Shown piece by piece: positions 55,482 through 64,000 of a stretch of 64,000 nt of DNA. How positions within the stretch are numbered: position 1 is the stretch's first letter; every line of letters begins with the position of its first letter. Both the position numbers and the translations under genes were made by a program. The stretch lies in the NCBI RefSeq assembly GCF_011326725.1, contig NZ_JAANCO010000001.1, positions 372,001 through 436,000 of the forward strand, read 5' to 3'. Source of the stretch: Microbacterium excoecariae. GTDB lineage: Bacteria; Actinomycetota; Actinomycetes; Actinomycetales; Microbacteriaceae. The notes under the pieces were generated by a model. That model had not been told where the DNA came from. It saw nothing but the letters and a program-made list of their open reading frames with translations, and did not search any database.

Positions 55482-55847
55482 ATCGACGAGTCGAAGCCGC
55501 TCTTCATCCAGATCGCCGAGATGGTCGAGGACCAGATCGTCGACGGCACGCTGGGCGAGGACGAGCGCGCGCCGTCGACCAACGAGCTCGCGGCGTTCTC
55601 GCGCATCAACCCCGCCACCGCCGCGAAGGGCGTGAACCTGCTCGTGGACAAGGGCGTGCTGTACAAACAGCGCGGCATCGGCATGTTCGTCGCCCCCGGC
55701 GCCCGCGACCGGGTGCTCGCCGAGCGGCGGGAGCTCTTTGCGGACCGCTTCGTCGCGCCCCTCCTGGAGGAGGCCCGCAAGCTCGGCCTTCCCCCCGACG
55801 ACGTCGCCCGCCTGATCCGCGAGCGCGCGTCGCGCACCGCACACTGA
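55482..55847 (+). CDS. GntR-family (YtrA subfamily) regulator with an atypical start
   Basis: A DNA-binding repressor of about 121 residues. PLFIQIAEMVEDQIVDGTL is the first helix of the winged helix-turn-helix, APSTNELAAFSRINPATAAKG the recognition part (STNELAAFSRINPATAAKG), and GIGMFVAPGA the wing; a short C-terminal helical tail is typical of YtrA regulators. Conservation begins at IDESKPLF, whose first codon is ATC; the reading frame upstream to the next stop (TAA at 55446) has no ATG, GTG or TTG. A strong GAGGAGG ends 7 bases before this ATC. The first ATG, at 55521, would remove the first helix. So either ATC initiates or the sequence has an error. It precedes its ABC transporter. Confidence 0.8.
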   Translation: MDESKPLFIQIAEMVEDQIVDGTLGEDERAPSTNELAAFSRINPATAAKGVNLLVDKGVLYKQRGIGMFVAPGARDRVLAERRELFADRFVAPLLEEARKLGLPPDDVARLIRERASRTAH

Positions 55848-55869
55848 TACCACGACCGAAAGGGATCCC

Positions 55870-56778
55870 ATGGACCCCGTCATTCAGGTACGAGACCTCA
55901 CGAAGCGATACCGTGACGTCGCCGCGCTCGACGGCGTCAGCTTCGACATCGAGCGAGACACGATCTACGGCTTCCTCGGGCGCAACGGCGCCGGCAAGAC
56001 CACCGCGATGTCCATCCTCACGGCGCAGAACTTCGCGACGAGCGGGTCCGTGCGGGTCTTCGGCGAGGATCCCTACGAGAACGCGCGCGTGCTGCGCCGC
56101 ATCTGCTTCGTGCGGGAGAGCCAGAAGTATCCCGACGAGGCGACGGCGCGCACGGCCTTCGCGTCCGCGCGCCTGTTCTTCCCTAACTGGGACCAGGCGG
56201 TCGCCGACGAGCTCGCGGACGCGTTCCAGCTGCCGATGAAGACGACCATCAAGAAGCTCTCGCGGGGGCAGCTGTCGGCGGTCGGGGTGATCATCGGCCT
56301 CGCCGCGCGATCCGAGATCACCTTCTTCGACGAGCCCTACCTGGGGCTCGACGCCGTCGCGCGCCAGATCTTCTACGACCGCCTCCTGGCCGACTACGCG
56401 GAGCACCCGCGCACCGTGCTGTTGTCGAGCCACCTCATCGACGAGATCGCGAACCTCATCGAGCGGGTCATCGTGATCGACCGCGGCCGGATCCTCATGG
56501 ATCAGAGCGCCGAGGATGCGCGGGCCGAGGCGACAACCCTCACGGGCGACGCCCGCCGCGTCGAGGATTTCACGCGCGGCCGCGAGGTGATCCACCGCGA
56601 GCAGCTCGGCGGCGTCGCCGCGGCGACCGTGCACGCCCGGCTCACGGAGGCCGAGCGCCTTGAGGCCCGCGCAGCCGGCCTCGAGCTGGCCCCCGTCCCC
56701 CTGCAGCAGCTGATCGTGCGGCTGACCCAGGCCGGATCTCTCGCCCCCGGCACGACCCCGGAAGGATCGCGACGATGA
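55870..56778 (+). CDS. ABC transporter ATP-binding protein
   Basis: A 302-residue ABC ATPase. Walker A is GRNGAGKTTA near residue 38, the signature reads LSRGQLSA rather than LSGGQ, Walker B is ITFFDEPYLGLD, and the switch His is in LLSSHLIDE. Actinobacterial and YtrB-like exporters of this kind often carry such variants. The C-terminal 90 residues are an extra regulatory-looking part. It starts 22 bases after the GntR gene and overlaps the permease gene. Confidence 0.92.
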   Translation: MDPVIQVRDLTKRYRDVAALDGVSFDIERDTIYGFLGRNGAGKTTAMSILTAQNFATSGSVRVFGEDPYENARVLRRICFVRESQKYPDEATARTAFASARLFFPNWDQAVADELADAFQLPMKTTIKKLSRGQLSAVGVIIGLAARSEITFFDEPYLGLDAVARQIFYDRLLADYAEHPRTVLLSSHLIDEIANLIERVIVIDRGRILMDQSAEDARAEATTLTGDARRVEDFTRGREVIHREQLGGVAAATVHARLTEAERLEARAAGLELAPVPLQQLIVRLTQAGSLAPGTTPEGSRR

Positions 56779-57497
56779 CCGTCTCGCCCGCGCCCACGGG
56801 GCGCGTCACCCACCGCGTCTGGAGCGTCGTGCGCCTCCAGCTGATCAACACGCAGTCCTTCCTCTGGGTGCCGCTGATCATCCTCGCGGGGGCGGCGCTG
56901 GTCGCCGTCCTCGTCTTCGCCATGATCCCCAACGACAGCACGCGCATGTACGGCGGCGCGGGCAACGCGCCGCTGTGGTACTTCGTCGCGCTCGGCGTGC
57001 AGGCGATGACCCTGAGCTTCCCCTTCTCGCAGGCGATGAGCGTCACGCGCCGCGAGTTCTTCCTCGGGACCCTCGTCGTCGGGGCGATCGGCGCGGCCAT
57101 GATGGCCACGATTTTCCTCGCGCTCGCGGGAATCGAGGTCCTCACGAACGGCTACGGGGTGAACGGCTACGTCGCGCACCTGGAGTGGATCTTCGACGCG
57201 GGGTGGGCCTCGGCCTGGCTGACCTACTTCACGGCGACGCTCCTGCTGTACGTCGTGGGGTTCTGGTGCGCGACCGTGTGGAAGCGCTTCGGCACCCTCC
57301 CGCTCGTCGCCGTCCTCGTCGCGCTCGGGCTCGCGCTCGTGCTGGGGATCTTCGTCGCGACGCGGACGGAGTCCTGGCCGCAGGTCATCGGATGGTTCGT
57401 CGAGCTCGGGCCGTTTTTCCTGACGCTCCTGGGGCTCGCCGTGACCGCGCTCCTCGCGCTCGGCTCCTACGCCACGCTGCGGCGGGCGACCGTCTGA
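56775..57497 (+). CDS. ABC transporter permease
   Basis: A 240-residue membrane protein with six predicted helices, probably the permease partner of the ATPase whose stop it overlaps. After a short cytoplasmic start, helices lie near 28-48, 65-85, 100-125, 150-170, 180-200 and 210-232. MTLSFPFSQAMSVTRREFFLG (FPFSQAMSVTRREFFLG) between helices resembles the coupling segment. Substrate unknown; the YtrA-type regulator suggests a role in wall-active antibiotic or envelope stress response. Confidence 0.85.
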   Translation: MTVSPAPTGRVTHRVWSVVRLQLINTQSFLWVPLIILAGAALVAVLVFAMIPNDSTRMYGGAGNAPLWYFVALGVQAMTLSFPFSQAMSVTRREFFLGTLVVGAIGAAMMATIFLALAGIEVLTNGYGVNGYVAHLEWIFDAGWASAWLTYFTATLLLYVVGFWCATVWKRFGTLPLVAVLVALGLALVLGIFVATRTESWPQVIGWFVELGPFFLTLLGLAVTALLALGSYATLRRATV

Positions 57498-57515
57498 GCC
57501 CGGCGGGCCGCGCGG

Positions 57516-57818
57516 TCAGGCCTCGCCGGCCGCCTGCTTGTGGTGCTGGATGACCTCGGCGACGACGAACCGGAACCACTTGTGGGCGAACTCCGGATCC
57601 AGGTCCGCCTCGTCGGCGAGCTCGCGCAGGCGCGCGATCTGCCGCTCCTCGCGGGCCGGGTCGCTCGCGGGGAGGTCGTGGGTCGCCTTGAGCTCGCCGA
57701 CCTGCTTCGTGCAGCGGAATCGCTCGGCGAGCATGAAGACGAGAGCGGCGTCGATGTTGTCGATGCTCGCGCGCAGGCGCAGCAGCGTGGCCATGGTCTC
57801 GTCGGGCGTCTCGCTCAT
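57516..57818 (-). CDS. Chorismate mutase, AroQ type
   Basis: A 100-residue all-helical chorismate mutase that turns chorismate into prephenate for phenylalanine and tyrosine. LRASIDNIDAALVFMLAERF is the first helix with conserved Arg and Asp (LRASIDNIDAALVFML); TKQVGELKATHDLPASDPAREE holds the Lys and Arg of the active site (VGELKATHDLPASDPAREE). Such short actinobacterial enzymes are weak until bound by DAHP synthase, which is not in this window. Confidence 0.92.
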   Translation of the reverse strand: MSETPDETMATLLRLRASIDNIDAALVFMLAERFRCTKQVGELKATHDLPASDPAREERQIARLRELADEADLDPEFAHKWFRFVVAEVIQHHKQAAGEA

Positions 57819-57850
57819 GCCTCGAGCGTAGCGCGCGCCCGCGCCGCCGC

Positions 57851-60800
57851 TCAGCGCACCTTCGGCGCGGGGAGCGACGGCGCGGTCTGCGCGGGGGCGG
57901 CGCCCAGCCGGGCGATCGCCTCCGCGATCGCCCGGTCGAGCTGCGGATCCGCGTGCCGGAAGAGGTCGGCGGGCGAGTGGATCACCTCGACGTCGGGGTC
58001 CACGCCGTGGTTCTCGACGCCCCACCCCTTGCCCTCGAGCCAGAAGGCGTACCGCGGCTGGGTCACGCGCGTGCCGTCGACGAGGTCGAAGCGACCATCG
58101 ATCCCCACCACCCCGCCCCAGGTGCGGGCGCCGACGACGGGCCCGAGCCCGAGGGCCTGCGCGCGGGCGCACACGATGTCGCCGTCGGATCCGGAGAACT
58201 CGTTCGCGACAAAGACGACGGGGCCGCGCCGCGAGCGATCCGGGCTCGCGACGGGCGCGTCCATGTGCCGCGCGGTCGACCAGGCGACCACGCGTGAGGC
58301 GAGGCGCTCGATGACGAGCTCGCTCGTGTGCCCGCCGCGGTTGTACCGGACGTCGGCGATGAGTCCCTCGGCGTCGGACGCCGTGCGCAGGTCGCGGTGC
58401 AGCTGCGCCCAGCCGACGCTCTGCATGTCGGGGATGTGCACGTATCCAAGCCGCCCGCCCGACGCCGCCGCGACGTACGCGCGCCGCACGCGCACCCAGT
58501 CCTGGTAGCGCAGGGCCTCCTCGTCGGCGAGCGGCACGACGACGACCCGCCGGTCGGCCTCGCCCCGGCGGAGCGTGAGCTCGACCGGCGTGTCCGCCGC
58601 GCCCACGAGGCTCGCGCCGACGCCGAGCACGGGATCCACGGGCGCGCCGTCGATCTCGACGATCACGTCGCCCTCGCGCGCCCCGACGCCCGCGCGGCGC
58701 AGCGGGGACCGCGCGCCCGGGTCGCTGGACTCGCCGGGGAGGATCCGCTCGATGCGCCAGCCGTCGTCCGCCGGTGCGAGATCGGCGCCGAGGAAGCCGA
58801 GGCGCGCGGCGGGGTCGGACCGGTCGGCCGGCATCACGTAGGCGTGGGACGTGTTCAGCTCGCCGACGTGCTCCCACAGGATGTCGGTGAGGTCGTCGTC
58901 GGTGCGCGCGAGGGCCACGACCGGGCGCCACCGTTCGGTCGCCGCGTCCCAGTCCACGCCGTCCATGTCGGCGCGCCAGAAGTGGTCCCGCATGATGCGC
59001 GCGTTCTCGTCGAACATCTGCCGCCACTCGGCCGCCGGATCCCGCGTGAACCGCAGGCGGCCGAGGTCCACCTCGACCGGCTCCTCGTCGCCCGAGGCCT
59101 TCCGCGCCGCGCGCACGACCGTGACCTTCTCGCCCGAGCGGACGACGACGCGCTCGCCGTCGCCCGACACGGCGGCCGCGTCGAGGCCCTCGACGACCGT
59201 CCACGCCTCGCGGTCCGCGAAGGACCAGCGCTCGAGGCGGTCGGGCTGCTTCTCGCCCGGCACGCCCGCGCGGCGGGCGCCCAGCTCGCCGACGTCGGCG
59301 CCCTCCGCGATCCAGCACACCCCGCCCGCGGTCGCGAACAGGCCCCGGTAGTCGGCCGACGGCACGGGGAAGGCCGCGATCCGCTCCTCGGCGCCCTCCG
59401 CGTCGAGGTCCGGGCTCTCGGGCGCCGCGGGGGCGGCGGATCCGGCGGGCGCCTCGGCCAGCGCCCAGCCGCCCGCGGCGGGCCCGAAGGGCACCGGGTC
59501 CTCGGCCGACAGCGGCATCAGCCAGGCGCGCGTCGTGCCGGCGAACGACAGGTCGAACGCCTGGGCGTTGTACTGCGGGTCGAACGTGCGGTTCGAGAGG
59601 AACACGAGGTGGCGCCCGTCCCGCGTGATGTCCGGGCTGTGGTCGTGGAATCGGCCGCTCGTGAGGCGCACCGGTCCGTCGTCGCCGCGGGTGTCCAGCG
59701 CCCAGATCGCGTGCAGCTCGCCCTCGCCGGCGGTGGGCTCGGACCACACCAGGTACCGCCCGTCGGGCGAGAAGCGCGGCGTCAGCGCCTCCCCCTGCGC
59801 GGAGCGCCGCACGTCGCGGGCCGTGCCGCCGGCGACGTCGATGAGACGGATCCATCCGTCGTGCGAGATCGCGGCGAGCCGGTCCCCGGCGGGCGAGGCG
59901 GCCAGGTGGAGGACGCGCCCGAGCTGCCCCGTGAGGATCGGGAGCGCGTCGTCGTCGCGCGACCCCGCGACGGCGGCGACCTGGATCCCGTCGTCGCCCT
60001 CGGCGTCCGTGACGAACGCGACGCGTCCCGTCTGGCCGAGCACGACGGGCTCGCGCACGCGCACGCCCGAGTCGGCCGCGAGCGCCCGCGCGGGGCCCTC
60101 GCGGTGGGTCAGCCAGAACGCCTTGCCGCGCCAGGCGACGAGGCTCGCGCCCGCGCCGTGGTCCGGGGCGATGTCCGTGAGGTCCCGCGTCGGCTCGAGC
60201 GGGACGGGAGCTACCGCGGCGCCCGGGAGCGACACGTCGACGGCCCGCGGCGCGGCGTCGAGGGAGTCGAGCACGCGGATCCGCCCGCGGCTGTGCCACG
60301 CGATGCGCCGCCCGTCGGTCGTGGCGTCTCGCACGTAGCCCTCGTTCGGGCCCTGGAAGGTCAGCTGGCGCGGGGCGTCCGAGCGGGGGTCGTCGAGCAC
60401 CCAGAGGTTGGCCTGCTCGTCGGCGGCGTCGGGGAAGCGCGCCGCCCGATCCGAGACGAACGCGAGCGCGCCGCCCACCCACATCGGATCGACGAGGGAG
60501 GCCTCGTCGGACGCGAGCAGGCGCTCCCACTCGCCTCCCGGCGCGCGCAGCCACAGCCGCGAGGCCGTGCCACCGCGGTACCGCTTCCACCACGCCGGCG
60601 GGCGGCTGAAGGGCGTCGACAGCGCCGTGCCCCGCGCCTCGTCGATCGCGACGCCCGAGGCCATTCCCAGCTCGAGGCGCCGGGCGCGGCCGTCGAGGCT
60701 CACCTCGCGCACGGTCGTGTGGCGCATGTTCTCCTCGCCCGCGTTCGACGCGACGAGGACCGCCTCCGGGCCCGACCACCCGAGCACGCGCAGCTGGCTG

Positions 60801-61057
60801 GCGCCGGCGTAGGTGAGCCGCTCGACGGATCCGGTCTCGACGTCCGCCACGAACAGCTCGGGGTGCGCGTCGCGGCGCGAGACGAACGCGACGTGCGCGC
60901 CGCCGGGCGAAAGCCGCGGGTGGGCGACGGGCGCCCGGTCGCTCGTGAGGCGCCACGCGCGGCCGCCCGCCGCGGGCGCGAGCCACACGTCGTCGGCGGC
61001 GGTGAAGGTGAGAAGGTCGGCGTCGAGGTGCGGATAGCGCAGGTACGCGGAGCTCAT
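57851..61057 (-). CDS. Tricorn-like S41-family serine protease
   Basis: A 1068-residue cytoplasmic protease like tricorn, which trims peptides from proteasome products. The first ~690 residues are beta-propeller repeats with patterns such as HPRLSPGGAHVAFVS and PRFSPDGRYLVWS and SPDITRDGRHLVFLS. A PDZ domain follows (about 770-850), and the tail is an S41 peptidase. Ser737-His738 lies in NTSHAYV, the nucleophile Ser in FSGSDGD (about 955-957), and the catalytic Glu in VENHGVDPD. Length equals archaeal tricorn. Single gene, divergent from the AI-2E permease gene. Confidence 0.94.
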   Translation of the reverse strand: MSSAYLRYPHLDADLLTFTAADDVWLAPAAGGRAWRLTSDRAPVAHPRLSPGGAHVAFVSRRDAHPELFVADVETGSVERLTYAGASQLRVLGWSGPEAVLVASNAGEENMRHTTVREVSLDGRARRLELGMASGVAIDEARGTALSTPFSRPPAWWKRYRGGTASRLWLRAPGGEWERLLASDEASLVDPMWVGGALAFVSDRAARFPDAADEQANLWVLDDPRSDAPRQLTFQGPNEGYVRDATTDGRRIAWHSRGRIRVLDSLDAAPRAVDVSLPGAAVAPVPLEPTRDLTDIAPDHGAGASLVAWRGKAFWLTHREGPARALAADSGVRVREPVVLGQTGRVAFVTDAEGDDGIQVAAVAGSRDDDALPILTGQLGRVLHLAASPAGDRLAAISHDGWIRLIDVAGGTARDVRRSAQGEALTPRFSPDGRYLVWSEPTAGEGELHAIWALDTRGDDGPVRLTSGRFHDHSPDITRDGRHLVFLSNRTFDPQYNAQAFDLSFAGTTRAWLMPLSAEDPVPFGPAAGGWALAEAPAGSAAPAAPESPDLDAEGAEERIAAFPVPSADYRGLFATAGGVCWIAEGADVGELGARRAGVPGEKQPDRLERWSFADREAWTVVEGLDAAAVSGDGERVVVRSGEKVTVVRAARKASGDEEPVEVDLGRLRFTRDPAAEWRQMFDENARIMRDHFWRADMDGVDWDAATERWRPVVALARTDDDLTDILWEHVGELNTSHAYVMPADRSDPAARLGFLGADLAPADDGWRIERILPGESSDPGARSPLRRAGVGAREGDVIVEIDGAPVDPVLGVGASLVGAADTPVELTLRRGEADRRVVVVPLADEEALRYQDWVRVRRAYVAAASGGRLGYVHIPDMQSVGWAQLHRDLRTASDAEGLIADVRYNRGGHTSELVIERLASRVVAWSTARHMDAPVASPDRSRRGPVVFVANEFSGSDGDIVCARAQALGLGPVVGARTWGGVVGIDGRFDLVDGTRVTQPRYAFWLEGKGWGVENHGVDPDVEVIHSPADLFRHADPQLDRAIAEAIARLGAAPAQTAPSLPAPKVR

Positions 61058-61160
61058 GGGGCCAACGTATAAGCCGCGCGACCCCGCCGACAGGGGCGCG
61101 CGCGGACGTTCATCGCGCGGCCACCCGCGCGGGAGGGGCGCGCCCCCTAGAGTGATGCGC

Positions 61161-62273
61161 ATGAGCGTAGCCACCCCCGGATCCGGCACCGACACCCCCC
61201 TGGATCCGCCCGCGAGCCGGACCTTCTGGGCCTTTCTGCGACGGCCCTTCGCCGCCGGTTTCCTGCTGACGCTCGGGGGCCTCGCCGCGGTCGCGCTCGG
61301 CCTGGCGTTTACGAACCTGTCCACCGTGTTCGTGTACATCGCGCTGGCGCTGTTCATCGCGCTGGGGCTCGATCCGGCGGTGCACTGGCTCGAGGGGCGC
61401 GGGATGTCGCGCGCGCTGGCGATCGTGTCGGTCACGGTCGGGGTGCTCGTCGTCGTCGCGGGCGTCCTGCTGCTCATCATCCCGACCGTCGTGGAACAGA
61501 TCTCGCAGTTCATCCGCGACCTGCCGACCCTCGTCGCCGACTTCCAGGAGTCCGACACGTACGCCTGGGCCGAGGAGACCTTCGGCGACCAGGTCGGCAC
61601 GCTGATTTCCGACGCGCAGAACCTCCTCACCTCGCCGTCCAACCTCGCCGCGATCGGCGGGGGAGTCCTGCAGGTCGGCACGACGATCGCGACCGCACTG
61701 TCCGGATCCCTCATCGTCGTGGTCCTGAGCCTGTACTTCGTGGCCTCGCTGCCGTCGATGAAGACCGCGCTCATCCGTCTCGCGCCGGCGCGTTCGCGCG
61801 AGACGATCACGGGGATGACGGACCAGATCACGGCATCGGTCGGGCGCTATCTCGTCGGGATGATCACGCTCGCGTTCATGAACGCGGTGTTCACCTTCAT
61901 CGTCCACCTCGCGATCGGGCTACCCTTCCCGCAGCTCATGGCCGTGACGGCGTTCTGCATTACGCTCATCCCGCTGATCGGACCGGTGCTGTTCTGGATC
62001 ATCGGATCCGTGGTCGCGCTGTTCACGAGCCCCGTCTCGGCGCTGATCTTCGCCGCGGTCTACGTCGTCTACATGCAGATCGAGGCATACGTTTTCACGC
62101 CGCGCGTGATGAACCGCACGATCGCGATCCCCGGATCGCTCGTCGTGATCGGGGCGCTCGTGGGCGGGACGCTCCTCGGCCTGCTCGGGGCGCTCATCGC
62201 GATCCCCGTCACGGCCTCGATCCTGCTCATCATCAAGCAGGTCGTCATCCCGCGCCAGGACGCGCGGGTGTGA
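61161..62273 (+). CDS. AI-2E family transporter (PerM-like)
   Basis: A 370-residue membrane protein of the AI-2E/PerM family with about eight helices. LGLDPAVHWLEGRGMSRALA and VPTVVEQISQFIRDLPTL-like parts form the N half; IGLPFPQLMAVTAFCITLIPLIGP (as PQLMAVTAFCITLIPLIGP) and the VFTPRVMNRTIAIPGSLVV region are conserved in the C half. A Lys/Gln-poor outer loop of about 80 residues lies between. Export of signalling molecules or Na+/H+ exchange has been reported for members. An ATG two codons earlier is an equal alternative start. Confidence 0.86.
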   Translation: MSVATPGSGTDTPLDPPASRTFWAFLRRPFAAGFLLTLGGLAAVALGLAFTNLSTVFVYIALALFIALGLDPAVHWLEGRGMSRALAIVSVTVGVLVVVAGVLLLIIPTVVEQISQFIRDLPTLVADFQESDTYAWAEETFGDQVGTLISDAQNLLTSPSNLAAIGGGVLQVGTTIATALSGSLIVVVLSLYFVASLPSMKTALIRLAPARSRETITGMTDQITASVGRYLVGMITLAFMNAVFTFIVHLAIGLPFPQLMAVTAFCITLIPLIGPVLFWIIGSVVALFTSPVSALIFAAVYVVYMQIEAYVFTPRVMNRTIAIPGSLVVIGALVGGTLLGLLGALIAIPVTASILLIIKQVVIPRQDARV

Positions 62274-62282
62274 CGCCCCGGC

Positions 62283-63569
62283 TCAGTCGACGAGGTCGTG
62301 GCGCACGATCACCTGATCGCGGCCCGGCCCGACGCCGATGACGGAGATGCGCGTGCCGCTCATTTCCTCGAGCGCCAGCACGTAGTCGCGGGCGTTCTGC
62401 GGCAGGTCCTCGAAGGTACGCGCTCCCGTGATGTCCTCGCTCCAGCCCGGGTAGGACTCGAGGATGGGCGTCGCGTGGTGGAAGTCGGTCTGGTTGACCG
62501 GCACCTCGTCGAAACGCTCGCCGGCGACGTCGTACGCGACGCAGACAGGGATGTTCTCGAGCCCCGTGAGGACGTCGAGCTTCGTCAGCACGAGGTCCGT
62601 GATGCCGTTGATGCGCGTCGCGTAGCGGGTGATCGGCGCGTCGTACCAACCCACGCGGCGCGCGCGCCCCGTCGTCGTGCCGAACTCGTGGCCGCGCTCG
62701 GCGAGCCACGCGCCGTCCGCGTCGAACAGCTCGGTCGGGAACGGTCCCGCGCCGACGCGCGTCGTGTAGGCCTTCACGATGCCGACGATGCGATCGAGGC
62801 GCCCCGGGCCCACGCCGGACCCGGTCGCCGCGCCGCCCGCCGTCGCGGACGAGGAGGTGACGAACGGATAGGTGCCGTGGTCGACGTCCAGCATGGTCGC
62901 CTGCCCGCCCTCGAACACCACGACCTCGTCGCGGTCGAGCGCGTCGTTGAGCAGCAGGCTCGTATCGGCCACCATGGGGCGCACCCGCTCCGCGTAGGAG
63001 AGCAGGTCGGTCACGATCTCGTCGACCGTGATGTCGCGGCGGTTGAAGACCTTCACCAGCAGGTGGTTCTTCTGGTCGAGGGCACCCTCGACCTTCTGCC
63101 GCAGGATCGACTCGTCGAAGAGGTCCTGGATCCGGATCCCGACGCGGTTGATCTTGTCGGCGTATGCGGGGCCGATGCCGCGCCCCGTCGTGCCGATCTG
63201 GCGCTTGCCGAGGAAGCGTTCGGTGACCTTGTCGAGGGTCCGGTGGTAGTGCGTGATCACGTGCGCGTTCGACGAGATCTTGAGCTTCGAGACGTCGATG
63301 CCGCGCGAGGACAGCGCGTCGAGCTCCTGGAACAGCACCTCGAGGTCGACGACCACGCCGTTGCCGATGACGGGGGTCACGCCGGGGGACAGGATGCCGG
63401 ACGGCAGCAGGTGCAGGGCGTACTTCTCGTCGCCGACGACGACGGTGTGCCCGGCGTTGTTGCCGCCGTTGAACTTGACGACCCACTCGGTGCGCTCACC
63501 GAGCAGGTCCGTGGCCTTTCCCTTGCCCTCGTCGCCCCACTGGACTCCGACGATCACGATTGCTGGCAT
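62283..63569 (-). CDS. purA: Adenylosuccinate synthetase
   Basis: A 428-residue GTP-dependent enzyme joining aspartate to IMP in AMP synthesis. [11 protein letters not shown] near residue 8-18 is the GTP-binding motif with the catalytic Asp; [12 protein letters not shown] follows with the catalytic His. [25 protein letters not shown]-type region ([14 protein letters not shown]) and TKLDVL are standard. Length is normal. Confidence 0.98.
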   Translation of the reverse strand: MPAIVIVGVQWGDEGKGKATDLLGERTEWVVKFNGGNNAGHTVVVGDEKYALHLLPSGILSPGVTPVIGNGVVVDLEVLFQELDALSSRGIDVSKLKISSNAHVITHYHRTLDKVTERFLGKRQIGTTGRGIGPAYADKINRVGIRIQDLFDESILRQKVEGALDQKNHLLVKVFNRRDITVDEIVTDLLSYAERVRPMVADTSLLLNDALDRDEVVVFEGGQATMLDVDHGTYPFVTSSSATAGGAATGSGVGPGRLDRIVGIVKAYTTRVGAGPFPTELFDADGAWLAERGHEFGTTTGRARRVGWYDAPITRYATRINGITDLVLTKLDVLTGLENIPVCVAYDVAGERFDEVPVNQTDFHHATPILESYPGWSEDITGARTFEDLPQNARDYVLALEEMSGTRISVIGVGPGRDQVIVRHDLVD

Positions 63570-63640
63570 GGGTCATCCCCCTGGGAATCGGGTGCTGGAC
63601 ATCTCATCCTATCGGGCGGGCGGGCACGCCCCGGGATCCG

Positions 63641-64000
63641 CTACGCCACGCGGCTGCCCGGCGGCGTCCGCCGCGCCGGGGTCCGGGTGCGGAACCCGCC
63701 CCACACGAGGAGCCCGGCGGCGAGCAGCGCCTGCAGGCCGAGGCCCACGAACCAGGTCGGCACCGAGCCCTCGATGACCTCGCGCGCCGTGGGGGAGTCG
63801 GCGCCGTACTCGACGTACTCGCCCGGCAGTTGCACGCGGCCGTCGCACGGGTCGCTCCAGTCCTGTTGCTCGAGATCGGGCGCCTGCTGCGCCGCGCGGA
63901 TCCCGTACTTCAGCTGGCCGAACAGGTCGACGGGGTAGCCCGCGCGGTCGTAGGCCGTGGGGGTCGCGTCGGCGACGACGACGAACGGGTTCGCGGCGAG
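63641..64000 (-). CDS. Partial membrane protein (C-terminal part only)
   Basis: The frame is open to the right window edge, so only the last 119 residues are seen. The visible part has an outside-type domain, PFVVVADATPTAYDRAG, LFGQLKYGIRAAQQAP, and WSDPCDGRVQLPGEYVEYGAD, then one transmembrane helix (about 20 residues, WFVGLGLQALLAAGLLVWGG) and a short basic C terminus. No family can be named from this piece. Confidence 0.75.
   Translation of the reverse strand, partial: LAANPFVVVADATPTAYDRAGYPVDLFGQLKYGIRAAQQAPDLEQQDWSDPCDGRVQLPGEYVEYGADSPTAREVIEGSVPTWFVGLGLQALLAAGLLVWGGFRTRTPARRTPPGSRVA

Noticed and set aside
55474..55560. GTG right after GAGGAG as the start of the GntR gene
   Set aside because: It is out of frame with the conserved protein and gives a Ser/Arg-rich nonsense peptide.

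Overview
The window is a chromosomal replication-origin region of a high-GC Gram-positive actinobacterium. Gene content and order (rpmH-rnpA-yidD-yidC-jag-rsmG on one side of oriC, dnaA-dnaN-recF-DUF721-gyrB-gyrA on the other, then crgA and the fhaA-fhaB-pstP-rodA-pbpA-pknA-pknB cluster) best fit the Microbacteriaceae, perhaps Microbacterium or a close relative; that placement is inference. I see no phage, insertion sequence, CRISPR array or rRNA. Genes are tightly packed, and start-stop overlaps of the ATGA, GTGA or TGATG type are common.

Layout. 1-2885: no convincing gene, but three perfect parS centromere sites (a fourth is at 3396). 2886-4493: an FMN split-barrel protein and a lipid-kinase-family protein. 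4522-7572: rsmG, jag, yidC, yidD, rnpA, rpmH, all leftward. 7573-9836: a two-part oriC around dnaA. 9837-17831: dnaN, recF, DUF721, gyrB, gyrA, DUF3566. 17986-18146: tRNA-Ile and tRNA-Ala. 18172-23111: small metabolic and transport genes. 23081-26030: cstA, ybdD and an ArsA-type ATPase in one leftward operon. 26110-29228: aroQ, YbaK-type deacylase, unknown membrane protein, cyclophilin, rhomboid protease. 29248-29428: a dense group of DnaA-box-like sequences, followed by crgA. 29881-32144: fasciclin lipoprotein divergent from sigK-rskA, with matching SigK-type promoters on both sides. 32154-41328: Ser/Thr kinase and cell-wall elongation operon. 41465: tRNA-Leu. 41626-43610: an Ldh-family reductase and a proline-racemase-family protein, both lacking expected catalytic residues. 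43629-49141: MMPL transporter, cold-shock protein, coiled-coil membrane protein, HAD phosphatase, nucS. 49262-55376: complete mrp Na+/H+ antiporter operon with fused A and B. 55436-57497: GntR(YtrA)-type regulator and ABC transporter. 57516-64000: chorismate mutase, tricorn-like protease, AI-2E-family permease, purA and the end of a membrane protein.

How it works together. The left third starts and organises chromosome replication and membrane-protein insertion. The middle couples cell-wall growth and division (crgA, rodA, pbpA) to phospho-signalling (pknA, pknB, pstP, FHA proteins). The right third is ion homeostasis and general metabolism.

The most interesting signals are: the parS cluster in a gene-free stretch with no parAB beside rsmG; a second DnaA-box cluster next to crgA; the paired SigK promoters; a cysteine-free ArsA ATPase coupled to CstA-YbdD; the odd active sites of the 41.6-43.6 kb enzyme pair; a GntR gene with no ordinary start codon in the right place; and a very high density of the palindrome GGATCC across the whole window.
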